Translations under genes and position numbers: made by a program
The notes under the pieces: generated by a model
The model's database searches: none
Told to the model about the DNA's origin: nothing
Seen by the model: only the letters and a program-made list of their open reading frames with translations
Shown: piece after piece, positions 48,906 through 59,657 of the stretch
Layout of the letters: every line of letters starts with the position of its first letter
Position numbering within the stretch: position 1 is the stretch's first letter
From: Ailurus styani
Taxonomy: Eukaryota; Chordata; Mammalia; Carnivora; Ailuridae
Assembly: GCA_002007465.1 (NCBI GenBank)
Contig: LNAC01000750.1
Location: 1-64,000, forward strand
Direction: 5' to 3'
DNA length: 64,000 nucleotides

Positions 48906-50019
48906 ATCAGTATGCTGTCTGGGACTCCAGAGTTCCCTTGTAAAAATCTGAAAAACTAACCTAAGGTTAAAAGTTCCCATGTCTGAGAAAACTCAAGCCA
49001 AATCAGTTCGCCTCCAGAGTTAAGACAGGATTTATGCTTTAAAAATAGAGATACAGACCTCTTTTTGGAAACAGCTAGCAAATTTTTGTAAGAAAGTCCA
49101 CCCAAGGAGGGGAGGTGGTGGTAAGGCTTACATGAATAAGCTACAGTGCAATCACTTCTTAAAAATGTATTTTAAGGTTCTAGGGGAAAGGGAAATAGAC
49201 AAGTCTCCAGACCTGTGGGTGGGATGGGTGTAGCAGATTTACAAAGAGGGTCACATGGCCATACTAAAAGGAGTCTACTGCTTAAAGCCAATTCACATCC
49301 TTAAAAGGCCAAAAGGAGAGAAATTAAACTTAGAAGGAACATTTTAAGACTGTGCTGTTATAAAACCATGGCCCACGTAACTGATAAATGATGACAGTGA
49401 GGGTGGGGAGCAGAAAAGAACTTTCTGAACTTGTCATCACACACAGAGAACAGCATTTCTCAAGAAAGTATCCCTATCTTTCCATTTTCAGACACTGGGA
49501 TGTGCGAGGGTGGAAGGGCTTCTGGAGAGACACAAAGAAGAGATCAGAAAGAGGAAGATGAGAAGACACAACTAGGATTCTCTCACATGAGGCTAAAAGT
49601 CCTTCAGAAGAGCTTTAGTCCATAGGGATGAAAGAGTGAGGAAAAAAAACCAGGAATATCTGAAACTGGACAAAGGCGAAAAAGAGCTACAAGTCTATTT
49701 TCTCCCCCAAACCCCCAGGAAGAAATCTGTCACAAAAGCAAACCGGTCCCATATCTGTCCAGTTGGTTTTCTTGGCACACATCTTCCATTCTCAAATGGG
49801 CCCAGATGAGCTCGCTGACCCTCATGACTGGCCCATGTATCCCCAAGCCCCCCACCCACCCAGGCTGCTGCTCCCGCACACCTTCTTGGTATCTCCCTAA
49901 TGATCTGCACTCTTCTAAATTCAACACAAAAAAAGTTCAAAAAAATGAATAAGATGATTCAAAAGAAAGAAATTTAGTATATATTTTTTTAAATTATGGA
50001 ATACAGTACTTTTCTTTTC

Positions 50020-50105
50020 TATCATATTCAATTCATTCATTTGTCAAATATTCACTGGGTCTCAATTCTGTGCCACGCACTAAGTTGGATACTGACCGGA
50101 AGAGT
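50020..50105 (-). mobile_element. L2-like relic
   Basis: 'tcattcatttgtcaaatatt' with 'ttctgtgccacgcactaagt' is a reversed L2 terminus. Confidence 0.5.
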
Positions 50106-50276
50106 TAAAACGAGAGTGTCTGCTGGGAAAGATGAACAATCAGCTTGATGCTGTACTAGAGGTATACAAGTTACCAAAAGACCTTAGGGAGGTCTCCAAT
50201 CCCCATCAGGATTGGGAACAATGAAGTCATTTCAGTGAAATAGGTGCCTTTGACACATGATAAAGAATAAGTTCTA

Positions 50277-50398
50277 GGGGCACTTGGGTGACTATCACTT
50301 GAGCGTCCAACTCTTAATTTTTGGCTCAGGTCATGATCTAAGGGTCGTGGGATGGAGCCCCGTGTCGGGCTCTGCATGCAACGTGGAGTCTGTTGGAG

Positions 50399-50442
<44 letters not shown>

Positions 50443-50507
50443 CCTTTGCCACTCCCCAACTCACACTCTCTAAATAAATAAATAAATAAAATCTTTTCTT
50501 AAAAAAG
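50277..50507 (+). mobile_element. CAN SINE, older subfamily, with (CT)n
   Basis: Diverged head 'ggggcacttgggtgactatc', B-box region, then a pure (TC)n run at about 50399-50434 and the AAATA tail. The flanks 'agaataagttcta' and 'agagtaatttcta' may be a decayed duplication. Confidence 0.88.
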
Positions 50508-50936
50508 AGTAATTTCTATATTAAAAGGCAAGGTGGGCAGGGGAAGGTGATAGAAGGCTAAGGAAATAGCATGGTTGAAACTGCTGAGCATAGGAGAATA
50601 GGAAAGACTTCCAGGAACATCAACTAAAACTGGAACAAAAATAATGTACCCTGCAAAATGGTAGGATCATTTCTGCATCTGCTCCAGAAAAACCTGCAAA
50701 AGTATGATTAGTATAATACCCAAGAGAAAGCTACATGCCCTTGCATATGAGAATGTAAGAGGGAATTATTTCTAACAGTTTTTCAGCTCAGGTACAAAAG
50801 CCACAAAATGGGCTTAAGCTTTATTTTAATGATAGAGGGATATCACCATACACTGAGTCTGTAAAGTACAGAGGTAGTTCACAAAGAATAAACCTCTGTT
50901 GTTTGGAGAGGACAGATCAGACAGCTTTTTATGAAT

Positions 50937-51140
50937 TTTTTTTTTATTCTTTGCCCCAGGGGTACAGGTCTGTGAATCATCAGGTTTACATCTTTCACAG
51001 CATTCACCAAAGCACAAACCCTCCCCAATGTCCATAACCCATCCACCCTATCCCTACCCTCCCACCCCCCAGTAACCCTCAGTTTCTTTTGTGAGATTAG
51101 CAGTCTCTTATGGTTTGTCTCCTTCCCCATCCCATCTTAT
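50937..51140 (-). mobile_element. Young L1 3' end
   Basis: Reversed L1 3' terminus from poly-T and 'tattctttgccccaggggta' to 'gtctccttccccatcccatc'. About 200 bp, in gene orientation; the target-site duplication is not clear. Confidence 0.88.
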
Positions 51141-51689
51141 TTTTTAAAAATAATAGAGGAATAGAGAGGTATAGGAGAGAAAGAAACGTAAAGTACATTG
51201 ATGATTGGCCAACTGTAAACTCACAAGGCACAGCCAATAGATTCAAACAATCCACTGTTTTCTGATTACCTGTGCTACTTTTTAAAATATCCACAAATAC
51301 AAAACTAACCTAACTCATTCTCTCCCCATTAATTGGCCCTAACCCAAAAATATTGGGAATTGATGATCCAAAAATTTATTTTCTATGTTGCTCTTATGTT
51401 AAAATTATTCTGGCTGAGTGTCCCTCTTCAGAGTTTCTGCTAAAGACTTATTTAATGGTAGCCCACAAAGGATCTGGATGATTAACAGCTGATCATCCAA
51501 GAAGAAGATGAAATATGGTTCCTTGGTCTGATTCTATTAGTTCTCTCTTGAATATATTCCTTTTTTCTCCCCTCTTTCTCCGGAGGGGAACTCTGGAGAA
51601 ACACTTCTTTCTCTGTTACATAAGATGAGTCATTTTTGCAGTTTTAATTCCCTCTCCATTAGTCTTACAGTAATATTTAAATACTAGAC

Positions 51690-52152
51690 TCATATTATTC
51701 AACCATAAAAAGGAATGAAATCTTGCCATTTGTGACAACATGGATGGACCTAGAGGGTACAATATGCTAAGTGAAATAAGTCAGACAGAGAGAGACAAAT
51801 ACCATATCATTTCACTTATATGTGGAGTCTAAAAAACAAAACAGAGTCTTAAATATAGAGAACAAACTAGTAGCTGCCAGAAAGGAGGTAGAGGTGGGAG
51901 GGTGGGCAAAAGAGGTGAAAGCAATAAAAAGGGACAAACTTCCAGTAATAAAATAAATACATCATGGAGGTGAAAAGTATAGCAGAGGGAATATAGTCTG
52001 TAATACTGTAATAGTATTGTATGGGGACAGTGACTACACTTAGTGTGGTGAGCACTGTATAATGTATATAATTGTCAAATCACTATGTTGCACACCTGAG
52101 ACTAATATAGCATTGTATGTCAACTATACTTCAATAATAAAAATTTAAAAAT
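51690..52152 (+). mobile_element. L1 3' end, older carnivore type
   Basis: ORF2 end ('aaaaaggaatgaaatcttgc', 'gacaacatggatggacctag') followed by the 3' UTR ('tgtggtgagcactgtataat', 'tcaactatacttcaataata'). It carries the same 3' tail type as 48223-48324. Confidence 0.85.
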
Positions 52153-52379
52153 CAACTCACAGTAACTATAGTGTCCTTTGCAGGAAAAAAACTATAACTT
52201 GACCATTTGAATATGGTCACTAACTTATGTGCAATGCACTGACTTTCAGAGTTGAGAAGGACTCTGAAATTCTTATCCAGTACCAGAGTACACAAGAACT
52301 AAAGGAGAAACCACACTAAGTCTAGGATGTATGAAATTAGGAAGAAAATGAGAAGACCAAAATTACATTCTCAGTACTA

Positions 52380-52500
52380 TGATTTCACTTGGTCGATAAA
52401 TATTTGTGTGCCTATTATGAACTTGGCACTGTTTTGGGGTGCTTGGGATACATCACTAAACAAAAACAAAGATTCTAGCTTTCACTCTGAAGAAGGGAAG
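52380..52500 (-). mobile_element. L2-like relic
   Basis: 'cgataaatatttgtgtgcct' with 'gaacttggcactgttttggg' and 'gggatacatcactaaacaaa' matches the reversed L2 3' end. Confidence 0.6.
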
Positions 52501-52930
52501 AGGCGGTAGAATTTCGAAAAGACAGACAATAAACAATAGACATAATGAAGTAAATTATATAGCACAAATTATATACTAAGCAGATGATAAGTGTTACAGA
52601 AAAAGAAAAGAAAAAGTCGACCAGGGCCAATAATTAAGGGGGGAGGGAGCTGGTTACTATTTGAAATAGGGTGATTAGGGTAGGGCTCAATTAAAAGTGC
52701 AACGACTTGAAATGTGGCAGGAACCATACATGGGAGTTGCTTAATAACCTATAACAAGCCTTTTTCCCTCCTGCTGACTTGGTTTCTCCATTTTTAGAAC
52801 TGAAACAATGATTCTCTTCAAATAAAGGTGTTAATTACACTGAGATAGTGATTATTATTTTAAGTAACATTTTAGTCTCTTGAATAGTGCAGAACAATGG
52901 GAGGGGCAAGGAGAATGGTATTGCATTATA

Positions 52931-53126
52931 TTTTTTTAAAAGATTTTATTTATTTATTTCACAGAGGGAGAGAGATCACAAGGAGGCAGAGAGACGGGCA
53001 GAGACAGAGGGGGAAGCAGGCTCCCCGCCGAGCAGGGAGCCCGATGTGGGCCTCGATCCCAGGACCCTGAGATCATGACCTGAGCCGAAAGCAGAGGCTT
53101 TAACCCACTGAGCCACCCAGGCGCCC
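52931..53126 (-). mobile_element. CAN SINE, mustelid-type, young
   Basis: A reversed complete SINE ending 'ttaacccactgagccaccca'. Exact 15-bp duplication 'tggtattgcattata' at 52916-52930 and 53127-53141. In gene orientation. Confidence 0.95.
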
Positions 53127-53554
53127 TGGTATTGCATTATAAAAAGGACTTTCTCAGAAAAAATAACCTCCAGGTACTATTTCCCTATATGGAAATAAAC
53201 TTAATACTTTCCAAACTCAACCTGGGACATAAAAACAATGACCATAAAATCTAACAAACTGTGTAAATACATACTGCATCATCATTGTTTTGAATTCTTT
53301 TTAAATTTCTTTTTATACATTTGTCTAGGCTGATGTCATCTGTTTGAGATCATGCAATCCCAAAAGGCAAGAACTAGTCTACTTAACTACCTTAAATGTC
53401 TGCATGGTGCCATACATAGGTTGATATGTAACAAAGAGTATTTGATCATAATTAGAAGTACCTCCTACTTTTTTTTTTAATCCAAACATCTCAAAGCATT
53501 TAACAAAAAGTGTCACACATTTTCAAAGCAGGGATAGACAAGTAGTGTGGTGTG

Positions 53555-53798
53555 ATGCAGTAAGATGGAGATGCTTTAGAAATAACCTGTCTGGTTTTCA
53601 GACCTCAGCCTAACCACACGTTAGCTGTGCAACTTTGGTTAAGTCACTTAACATCTCCAAACTTGAGCTATTTCACCTGGGAAAACTAGAAAAACAGTAT
53701 CTATCCCCCAAGGTTTTCATATAATTGAACTAAAGGATGCAGAAGTATCTGGCACAGTGCCTAACTCATAAAAGGCATTGAATAAATGTTAGTTTTCT
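53555..53798 (+). mobile_element. MIR-like SINE relic
   Basis: Near full-length MIR: 'acgttagctgtgcaactttg', 'gttaagtcacttaacatctc', 'ggcacagtgcctaactcata', 'aaaggcattgaataaatgtt'. Confidence 0.8.
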
Positions 53799-54569
53799 CT
53801 TTGCCAAATCTTCTCTCCGCCCCTGCATCTCCATCCCGAACCCCAACATACACACACATGCTTCATCAGTGAGTAAACAAATGTCTTGCTTTAAATTACA
53901 AGCAGAGTGTAAGAGACAGCCAAGATCTCCTTATTCCATCCCACAAGTCCTGGCAGCCTCTCAGCTGTGGAATCCCTGGTTATTTCCTTTCTCAAGGAGG
54001 AGATACTATTCTGGTTTGACAGATCCTTTCCTGGACACACTCTCAGAATTCCCTAAGGTTCTTATCGTGGCTAATGGATAACAATGCAGAGACTATGGGA
54101 GTGAACAATCACTCTCTCTTAGCTAAAAACTTCCTTTATTGACTTCTCTGACTTCCCGTCAGTATTTCTCTGCCAAATCAACCTCTTGTTCTAGGCAACT
54201 ATTAAAAAAAATTTTCTTGAAACTGAAAAAACACATTTAGCTTTCAACAATAAATCATGCTAACCTCAATTATTAGCCACTTAGACTACCAGCTTATTAG
54301 AATATTAGAATATGTGTAAAATTAAATTGTTTATATTTCTGGCTCCTTCTTTAACCCTTAGAATATGGCCAAAAAATATGGGAATGAAGAAAGATATCTT
54401 TTAGTTATTTCTTCTACAAGATAATGTGGATGACAGTAATACTGTCAATAAAATTTATTTAGTGTCTAGAATGGTTGTATTACCTATTCTTCATTGAAAG
54501 AGAAACTGAAAGCAATACAATTAATAGCTTGTTTTTGTGGCTTACAGTTAAATGATATAAAGTTTTTTA

Positions 54570-54668
54570 TTATGTGGCAGCATCTTGTATCATTCCTTTC
54601 CAAACATATAGCACAATGCCCAGAAAACAAGTGGCAGTCAATAAATTTTTACTGAATGAAATGAATTA
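54570..54668 (+). mobile_element. L2-like 3' end relic
   Basis: 'catatagcacaatgcccaga' and 'gtcaataaatttttactgaa' followed by 'tgaaatgaa' match the end of L2. Confidence 0.55.
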
Positions 54669-55766
54669 CCATTTGGTTTTATAGCAAGGACCAACATATG
54701 ACCTTTAATCCCCAAAAGATAAAACACACAATCCCATTATATGTGAACCACATCCACAATACCAGAATCTAAGATTCCCATTTTGAAAGAGTAACTAGAA
54801 CAACTTCTTTTTGAGGCAATTCTGCTTACTTAGCACTTTATTTCCCCCTACAGTTTTCCTTCTTTTGTTTTTGTACTAAAGGATATTTGTATAAAAACAG
54901 AATCTTTGTTGCTTAGTAATTCATCTGCTCCAGCTGCTTGTGTTCTGTTCCCAATCAAAATTCTCGGTTTTCAGCCTCCTCCTCATTTCTTACAAGGGGT
55001 TAGCGAATTAGCCAGGCTTGCTCCTTTCTCCATCTCTACGGAACCCTGGGCCCTAGCTCCCATACATTGCTCTTTTCTTGGCTTCTGTTTTGTAGTTATG
55101 TCTGCTTGCGCCATACCTTATCTATCAGCATGCATCAAAAAGTGCCCATTGAGTAACACAGCACTACCCCAGTTCCAAAATTCTCTAGCTTCAGGTCAGA
55201 GTAAGGTTACTCAAAGTCACAGAGGGTACATGGAGAGGTCCAGGAGCCCAGGGAACATTACAAAAGGTAGGCGGGTGCATTTAGGTAGGTAGGAAGATAA
55301 TGTATTATTCCTTCAGAGATCAAAGCATATAGGAAAGTTGATCACCTATAGGCTATTGTCAGATAAGTATTATTGTCAATTCAGTTTAAAGCACTTGACT
55401 AATCACACATATTTTTTAACATCCAATTCTCACTGTGTTCCCTTCCATTCCATAGACCTATCTATCTCTTTCTCAGAGCTGTTTCTCTTATTTCTTGCTG
55501 TTCCTCCAAGAAAGACAATAAGCAATTTCCTAGCCACTCATCATCATAAACTCTGATATGTTAAATTACCCCCTACTCAGTTTTTGGACCCTATTAGCCC
55601 ATTAAACTCTTCCCTCACCAGCAACCCACCCCACAGAAAATTCTTATTTCCCCTTTTCCCTACTCAGAAGGATGTTTCCTAAAGGAACAACTGAGCCACA
55701 CCCACCACCTTCCTTCTGTGCTGAAGGTGTATCCCCCAATCCCAGGACACCAGGGGCTCTCCTCAC

Positions 55767-56102
55767 CTGGAAGGCAGTTGCATTCAAACGTGAAGTCACC
55801 CGTCTGCCGGCAGGTGCCACCATTGACACAAGGGGAGGGTGCACAGGGCACGTAGGGGCTGTCACAGTGCTGGCCTGTGAAGCCCTGGGGGCACTGGCAC
55901 TGATAGGAACCCGGTAGGTTGAGGCAGGTGCCACCATGCTGGCACTGTCCTGGAATGTCACACTCATTGACATCAGTCTCACACTTGTGTCCTGTGAAGC
56001 CTGTGAGGCATTTGCAGGAGAACTGGTTGGCCACGGTGGTACAGGTACTTCCATTTGCACAGGGATGAGACAGGCAGGCATCAGTCCACTGGCACAGCTT
56101 AC
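55767..56102 (-). CDS. NOTCH2: NOTCH2 exon 4: end of EGF3, EGF4, EGF5, most of EGF6
   Basis: This is the largest exon in the window, 336 bp (112 codons), phase 1 at both ends. The acceptor is a pyrimidine tract ending CCTTCCTTAG and the donor is CCAG|GTGAGG. It encodes '[16 protein letters not shown]' through 'FECNCLPG', about human residues 140 to 251. EGF4 carries O-glucose CLSHPC and O-fucose CANGSTC. EGF5 is the first repeat here with a calcium-binding lead (DVNEC). EGF6 has CVNGGTC. The first bases of the exon are GTAAGC, so the acceptor abuts a donor-like sequence. The residue before the first cysteine is leucine, where I recall glutamate in human and glutamine in mouse. Confidence 0.97.
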
Positions 56103-57309
56103 CTAAGGAAGGAGAAAAGAACTCAGTGCTGCTCCCTGAAGTGGGAGCCAGCCCCATCCTCAACATCCCACATCTCCTACGCATGCAACATCAGTTACTG
56201 TGTAGAGAATCCCTAAGACTTTGAACTTCACAGGAAGCCTAAATCAGAGCCTCCTCAAGATCATCTGATATAGCCACTCCCTGGGGCCCTCAGTCAAATA
56301 CAAAGACTCAGTGGAGCACATGGAGGGGACTGTAGGCTGGTCATATGAAGCCCATCCTTGGAGGATTCCATCTGTCCCTCTGGGGACAAAGAAGGGTCTG
56401 GATCTACCTACTGTCTCACATCTTGTCTTTGCATAAACTGCTCCACTGTTTGGAATGCCATCTTCCTTTTTGTTTACCTAGTGAATTCCCACTCGAGAAC
56501 TCTACTCATAAGTTACCTTATTGCCCTCCTCAGCTCCCTAAATCACTCTCTCACACACACATTTGCACATGTGTACAAAGATACCAAATTTTCTGTTTCC
56601 GTTTATTACATCACCCACCACACGGGCAGGGGCTGGATCCCTGTAGTAGGCTCTCAAGGCATGTCTTTTGAGTGAATAAAATCCATTGATCTTTTCCACA
56701 ATATATAGTTACTAAACAGATCTCCTATATGATAAAAACAAGTCAGTGCTACTTCGATTTCCTTTAAACACAACCCACACAAATATTCTGGGAAACATCT
56801 TATTAATTATGGTCTTGCTATAAATATTGTTTAATGTGTTTGAAGAGGATGAAGAATCTCTGGCTACTAATCTATGAAAAAAAAAAACTACAAGCTGTCA
56901 GGAGAATAAAGGTCTAGAAAGGTAAGTCTTGTAGACTCTCAGGCAGGAAAATATAAGAGGAAGTCAGAAGACTCTGATGTGCTGGATCCTACAGCATGTC
57001 TTTGAGGTAGAAAGAGAAAAAAAACTTCCCATGCTATTAGTAAATCTGATATTCATATGGATTTTTGTTTTCATCAGCTTAAGCTTTTTGTTTTTAGCTA
57101 AAGATTATGAGAATCCCCTGAACTTGTTAGTATTCCAATTGGTTATCTAGATAAACATCCAAATATTTGACCCCCATAGAAAAACAAATGAAAGCCATGA
57201 CAGCTTTTCTAAAAGGAAGAAAGAGGTGACACATGGGCACACAGACGTGCCCTCTATCAAGGAATGTCACATCAAAGGGAAAAGGTACAATAAAAATTTG
57301 GGCATAGCA

Positions 57310-57498
57310 GGGGCACCTGGGTGGCTCAGGTCAGTTTAGCGTCTGCCTTCAGCTCAGGTCATGATCCCAGGGTCCTGGAATCGAGCCTCACATAGGATTC
57401 CCTGCTCAGTGGGGAGTCTGCTTCTCCCTCTGCCCCTCACCCCACTTGTACAGTACTCTTTCTCTCTCAAATAAATAAAATCTTAAAAAAAAAAAAAA
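57310..57498 (+). mobile_element. CAN SINE, older subfamily
   Basis: Head 'ggggcacctgggtggctcag' with 'gtttagcgtctgccttcag', and tail 'caaataaataaaatctt' plus 14 A. No clear target-site duplication. Confidence 0.9.
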
Positions 57499-58221
57499 CC
57501 TGGGGACAGCATATGTATCTCAGGATGCTAAGCAGAGAGAAAAAGAAGGAACTAAAATTCTTCTTCCTATTTTTTCTTCATTCCTCTGAGAGGAACTTAC
57601 CTACAGTGGAGAAGAGATAAAAATGGTTCCTTCTGGCAACCGTGTGTAGAGTATTTGCCTACAACTGAAACAGAAAGGTCCCTGAACCTATGCTACGTAT
57701 AGACACTAACTTCCCAACTCTGTTTCTTCAGCTATGAGCGGAGATGAGCTAAGAAGGTCTGACTAGGTGGAGTCTAAGGGCTACCACAAAACCAAAAGGG
57801 TGAACTTAACTGTTGCAATTCCTAAAGACAGACAAAAGTGGCAGATGTGTGAAAATAATCAGAGCCCTGCAGAACACCAAGAAGAGATCCTTTTAATGGC
57901 AAAGGAAGAAGTTTTAATATGGGGATCATTTCAGAGTAACATTTTAATTATTAAGAAGGCATTACTGCCATTTCCACTAGTCAGGATTAAAATGCTTTAA
58001 ATGGGTATGCCTTCCCTTTGGTTGGGGAGCAAAACAATTCAAAACTGACAATGAGGAAAAAATTATTCTTGTAACCACCAAATCTCTTCAATGAATCACA
58101 ACAATAATTCTGGTCATGGTCATAATGAAGATAATGGACCATTTTAACTATCCTCTATGGCTACCAATACCTTTTAATGAAAAATCAATAAAACAAGTAT
58201 TCCAAACTAACCAACCCAGTC

Positions 58222-58442
58222 TAGTTTACTGAGTATGTTTTTAATTTTTGTTTATCAGATTTACAGAATTGCTGGTGTAGCAGGGGACAAAATAGTGAAT
58301 GGTTCTGTTTTCCTCAACTAACTTAATAAACATCTATGGTTCACTTTGAATAAAGCTCAAACCCACCTCTGAAGAACTCATAATCTAGTCAGATGAGAGA
58401 CATAAAAAAAAGTATTACAATAAAATGTGAAACATAAGATAA
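58222..58442 (+). repeat. 221-bp duplicated segment, copy 1
   Basis: Starts 'tagtttactgagtatgtttt' and ends 'gtgaaacataagataa' immediately before the N. By eye it is identical to 58461-58681. Confidence 0.95.
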
Positions 58443-58443
58443 N
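58443..58443. other. Assembly gap (single N)
   Basis: The only ambiguous base in the window. It sits exactly between the two copies of the 221-bp repeat, next to a truncated SINE head, so it probably represents a gap of unknown length. Confidence 0.95.
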
Positions 58444-58460
58444 GAGCCACCCAGGCACCC
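58444..58460 (-). mobile_element. Truncated CAN SINE head beside the gap
   Basis: The 17 bases 'gagccacccaggcaccc' are the reversed 5' end of a CAN SINE, cut off by the N. The rest of the element is missing from the assembly. Confidence 0.85.
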
Positions 58461-58681
58461 TAGTTTACTGAGTATGTTTTTAATTTTTGTTTATCAGATT
58501 TACAGAATTGCTGGTGTAGCAGGGGACAAAATAGTGAATGGTTCTGTTTTCCTCAACTAACTTAATAAACATCTATGGTTCACTTTGAATAAAGCTCAAA
58601 CCCACCTCTGAAGAACTCATAATCTAGTCAGATGAGAGACATAAAAAAAAGTATTACAATAAAATGTGAAACATAAGATAA
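58461..58681 (+). repeat. 221-bp duplicated segment, copy 2
   Basis: Repeats 58222-58442 without a visible difference and then continues into unique sequence ('cagaaaatagagactacctg'). Confidence 0.95.
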
Positions 58682-58755
58682 CAGAAAATAGAGACTACCT
58701 GCCTAAAAGAATCACAAAAAAGTCACTAAAAAAGAATTTTAAATAACATTGGGCA

Positions 58756-58965
58756 GGGGCGCCTGGGTGGCTCAGTGGATTAAGCTTCTGCCTTCAGCTC
58801 AGGTCATGATCTCAGGGTCCTGGGATTGAGCCCCGAATTGGGCTCCCTGCTCAGCAGGGAGCATGCTTCCCCCTCTCCCTCTGCCTGCCTCTCTGCCTAC
58901 TTATGATCTCTCTCTGTCAAATAAATAAATAAAATCTTTTTAAAAAAAGATTTTATAAAAAAAAA
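58756..58965 (+). mobile_element. CAN SINE, mustelid-type
   Basis: A complete SINE starting 'ggggcgcctgggtggctcag'. Its tail includes an extra 'aaaaaaagattttat', which is a short inverted copy of its own end. The short duplication 'attgggca' lies at 58748-58755 and 58966-58973. Confidence 0.92.
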
Positions 58966-59264
58966 ATTGGGCAATCACCAATTATAGAAAAGGACATTCC
59001 AAGCAAAGGGGTGTGCAACAGCAAGGAGGCAACAGGAAGTATGACATTTTCAGGAAATGATGAGAATGTTGTTGGTGTGACTTAGAGCTAGATGCTTGTG
59101 GGAAGTGAAGCTATAAAAAGATGTAAGGCTAAGACCATGAAGGGCTATGAAAGCCATGAAAAAGAGTTTGGAGTTGCCTCTGCAGAAGATAAAAAAGTCA
59201 TTAGGCATTTAAGAAGGTGAGTTTGTGAGAAGACTGGCATTTATGATCAAAGATGTGGCAATGG

Positions 59265-59612
59265 CATTTGCAATGACGTGGATGGAACTAGAGGGTATTA
59301 TGCTGAGTGAAATAAGTCAATCAGAGAAAGACAATTATCATATGATCTCTCTGATATGAGGAACTTGAAGGGCAGGGGGTCGTGGGGGGTAGGGAGGGAA
59401 AAATAATGAAACAAGATGGGATGGGGAAGGAGACAAACCATAAGAGACTCCTAATCTCACAAAACAAACTGAGGGTTACTGGGGGGGTGGAAGGGTAGGG
59501 ATAGGGTGGATGGGTTATGGACATTGGGGAGGGTTTGTGCTATGGTGAATGCTGTGAAAGGTGTAAGCCTGATGATCCACGGACCTGTACCCCTGGGGCA
59601 AATAATATTAAC

Positions 59613-59654
<42 letters not shown>
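59265..59654 (+). mobile_element. Young 5'-truncated L1 with (TAA)n tail
   Basis: A 390-bp insert beginning in the last part of ORF2 ('catttgcaatgacgtggatg') and ending in a (TAA)n tail. The exact 16-bp duplication 'aaagatgtggcaatgg' is at 59249-59264 and 59655-59670. It is very similar to the L1 at 17588-18172, the same subfamily. Confidence 0.95.

Positions 59655-59656
<2 letters not shown>
59605..59656 (+). repeat. (TAA)n microsatellite from L1 tail
   Basis: About 15 consecutive 'taa' units growing out of the L1 A-rich tail. It is a likely length polymorphism. Confidence 0.93.

Positions 59657-59657
<1 letters not shown>

Larger units (their letters stand above)
44454..55766 (-). other. 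Intron 4 (11313 bp)
   Basis: The second largest intron. The centre, 46860-48690, is an old L1 with three later insertions, and SINEs, L1 ends and MIR relics are spread through the rest. Segments 45155-46480, 48910-50020, 51145-51690 and 53800-55766 contain nothing I can assign firmly. Confidence 0.85.

Noticed and set aside
54906..55292. 128-codon plus-strand open frame in intron 4
   Set aside because: No recognisable domain, no splice or promoter signals, and composition like the surrounding noncoding sequence; taken as chance.
59605..59656. Regular short repeats considered as a structured array
   Set aside because: A plain (TAA)n microsatellite in an L1 tail; no spacers, so not CRISPR-like.
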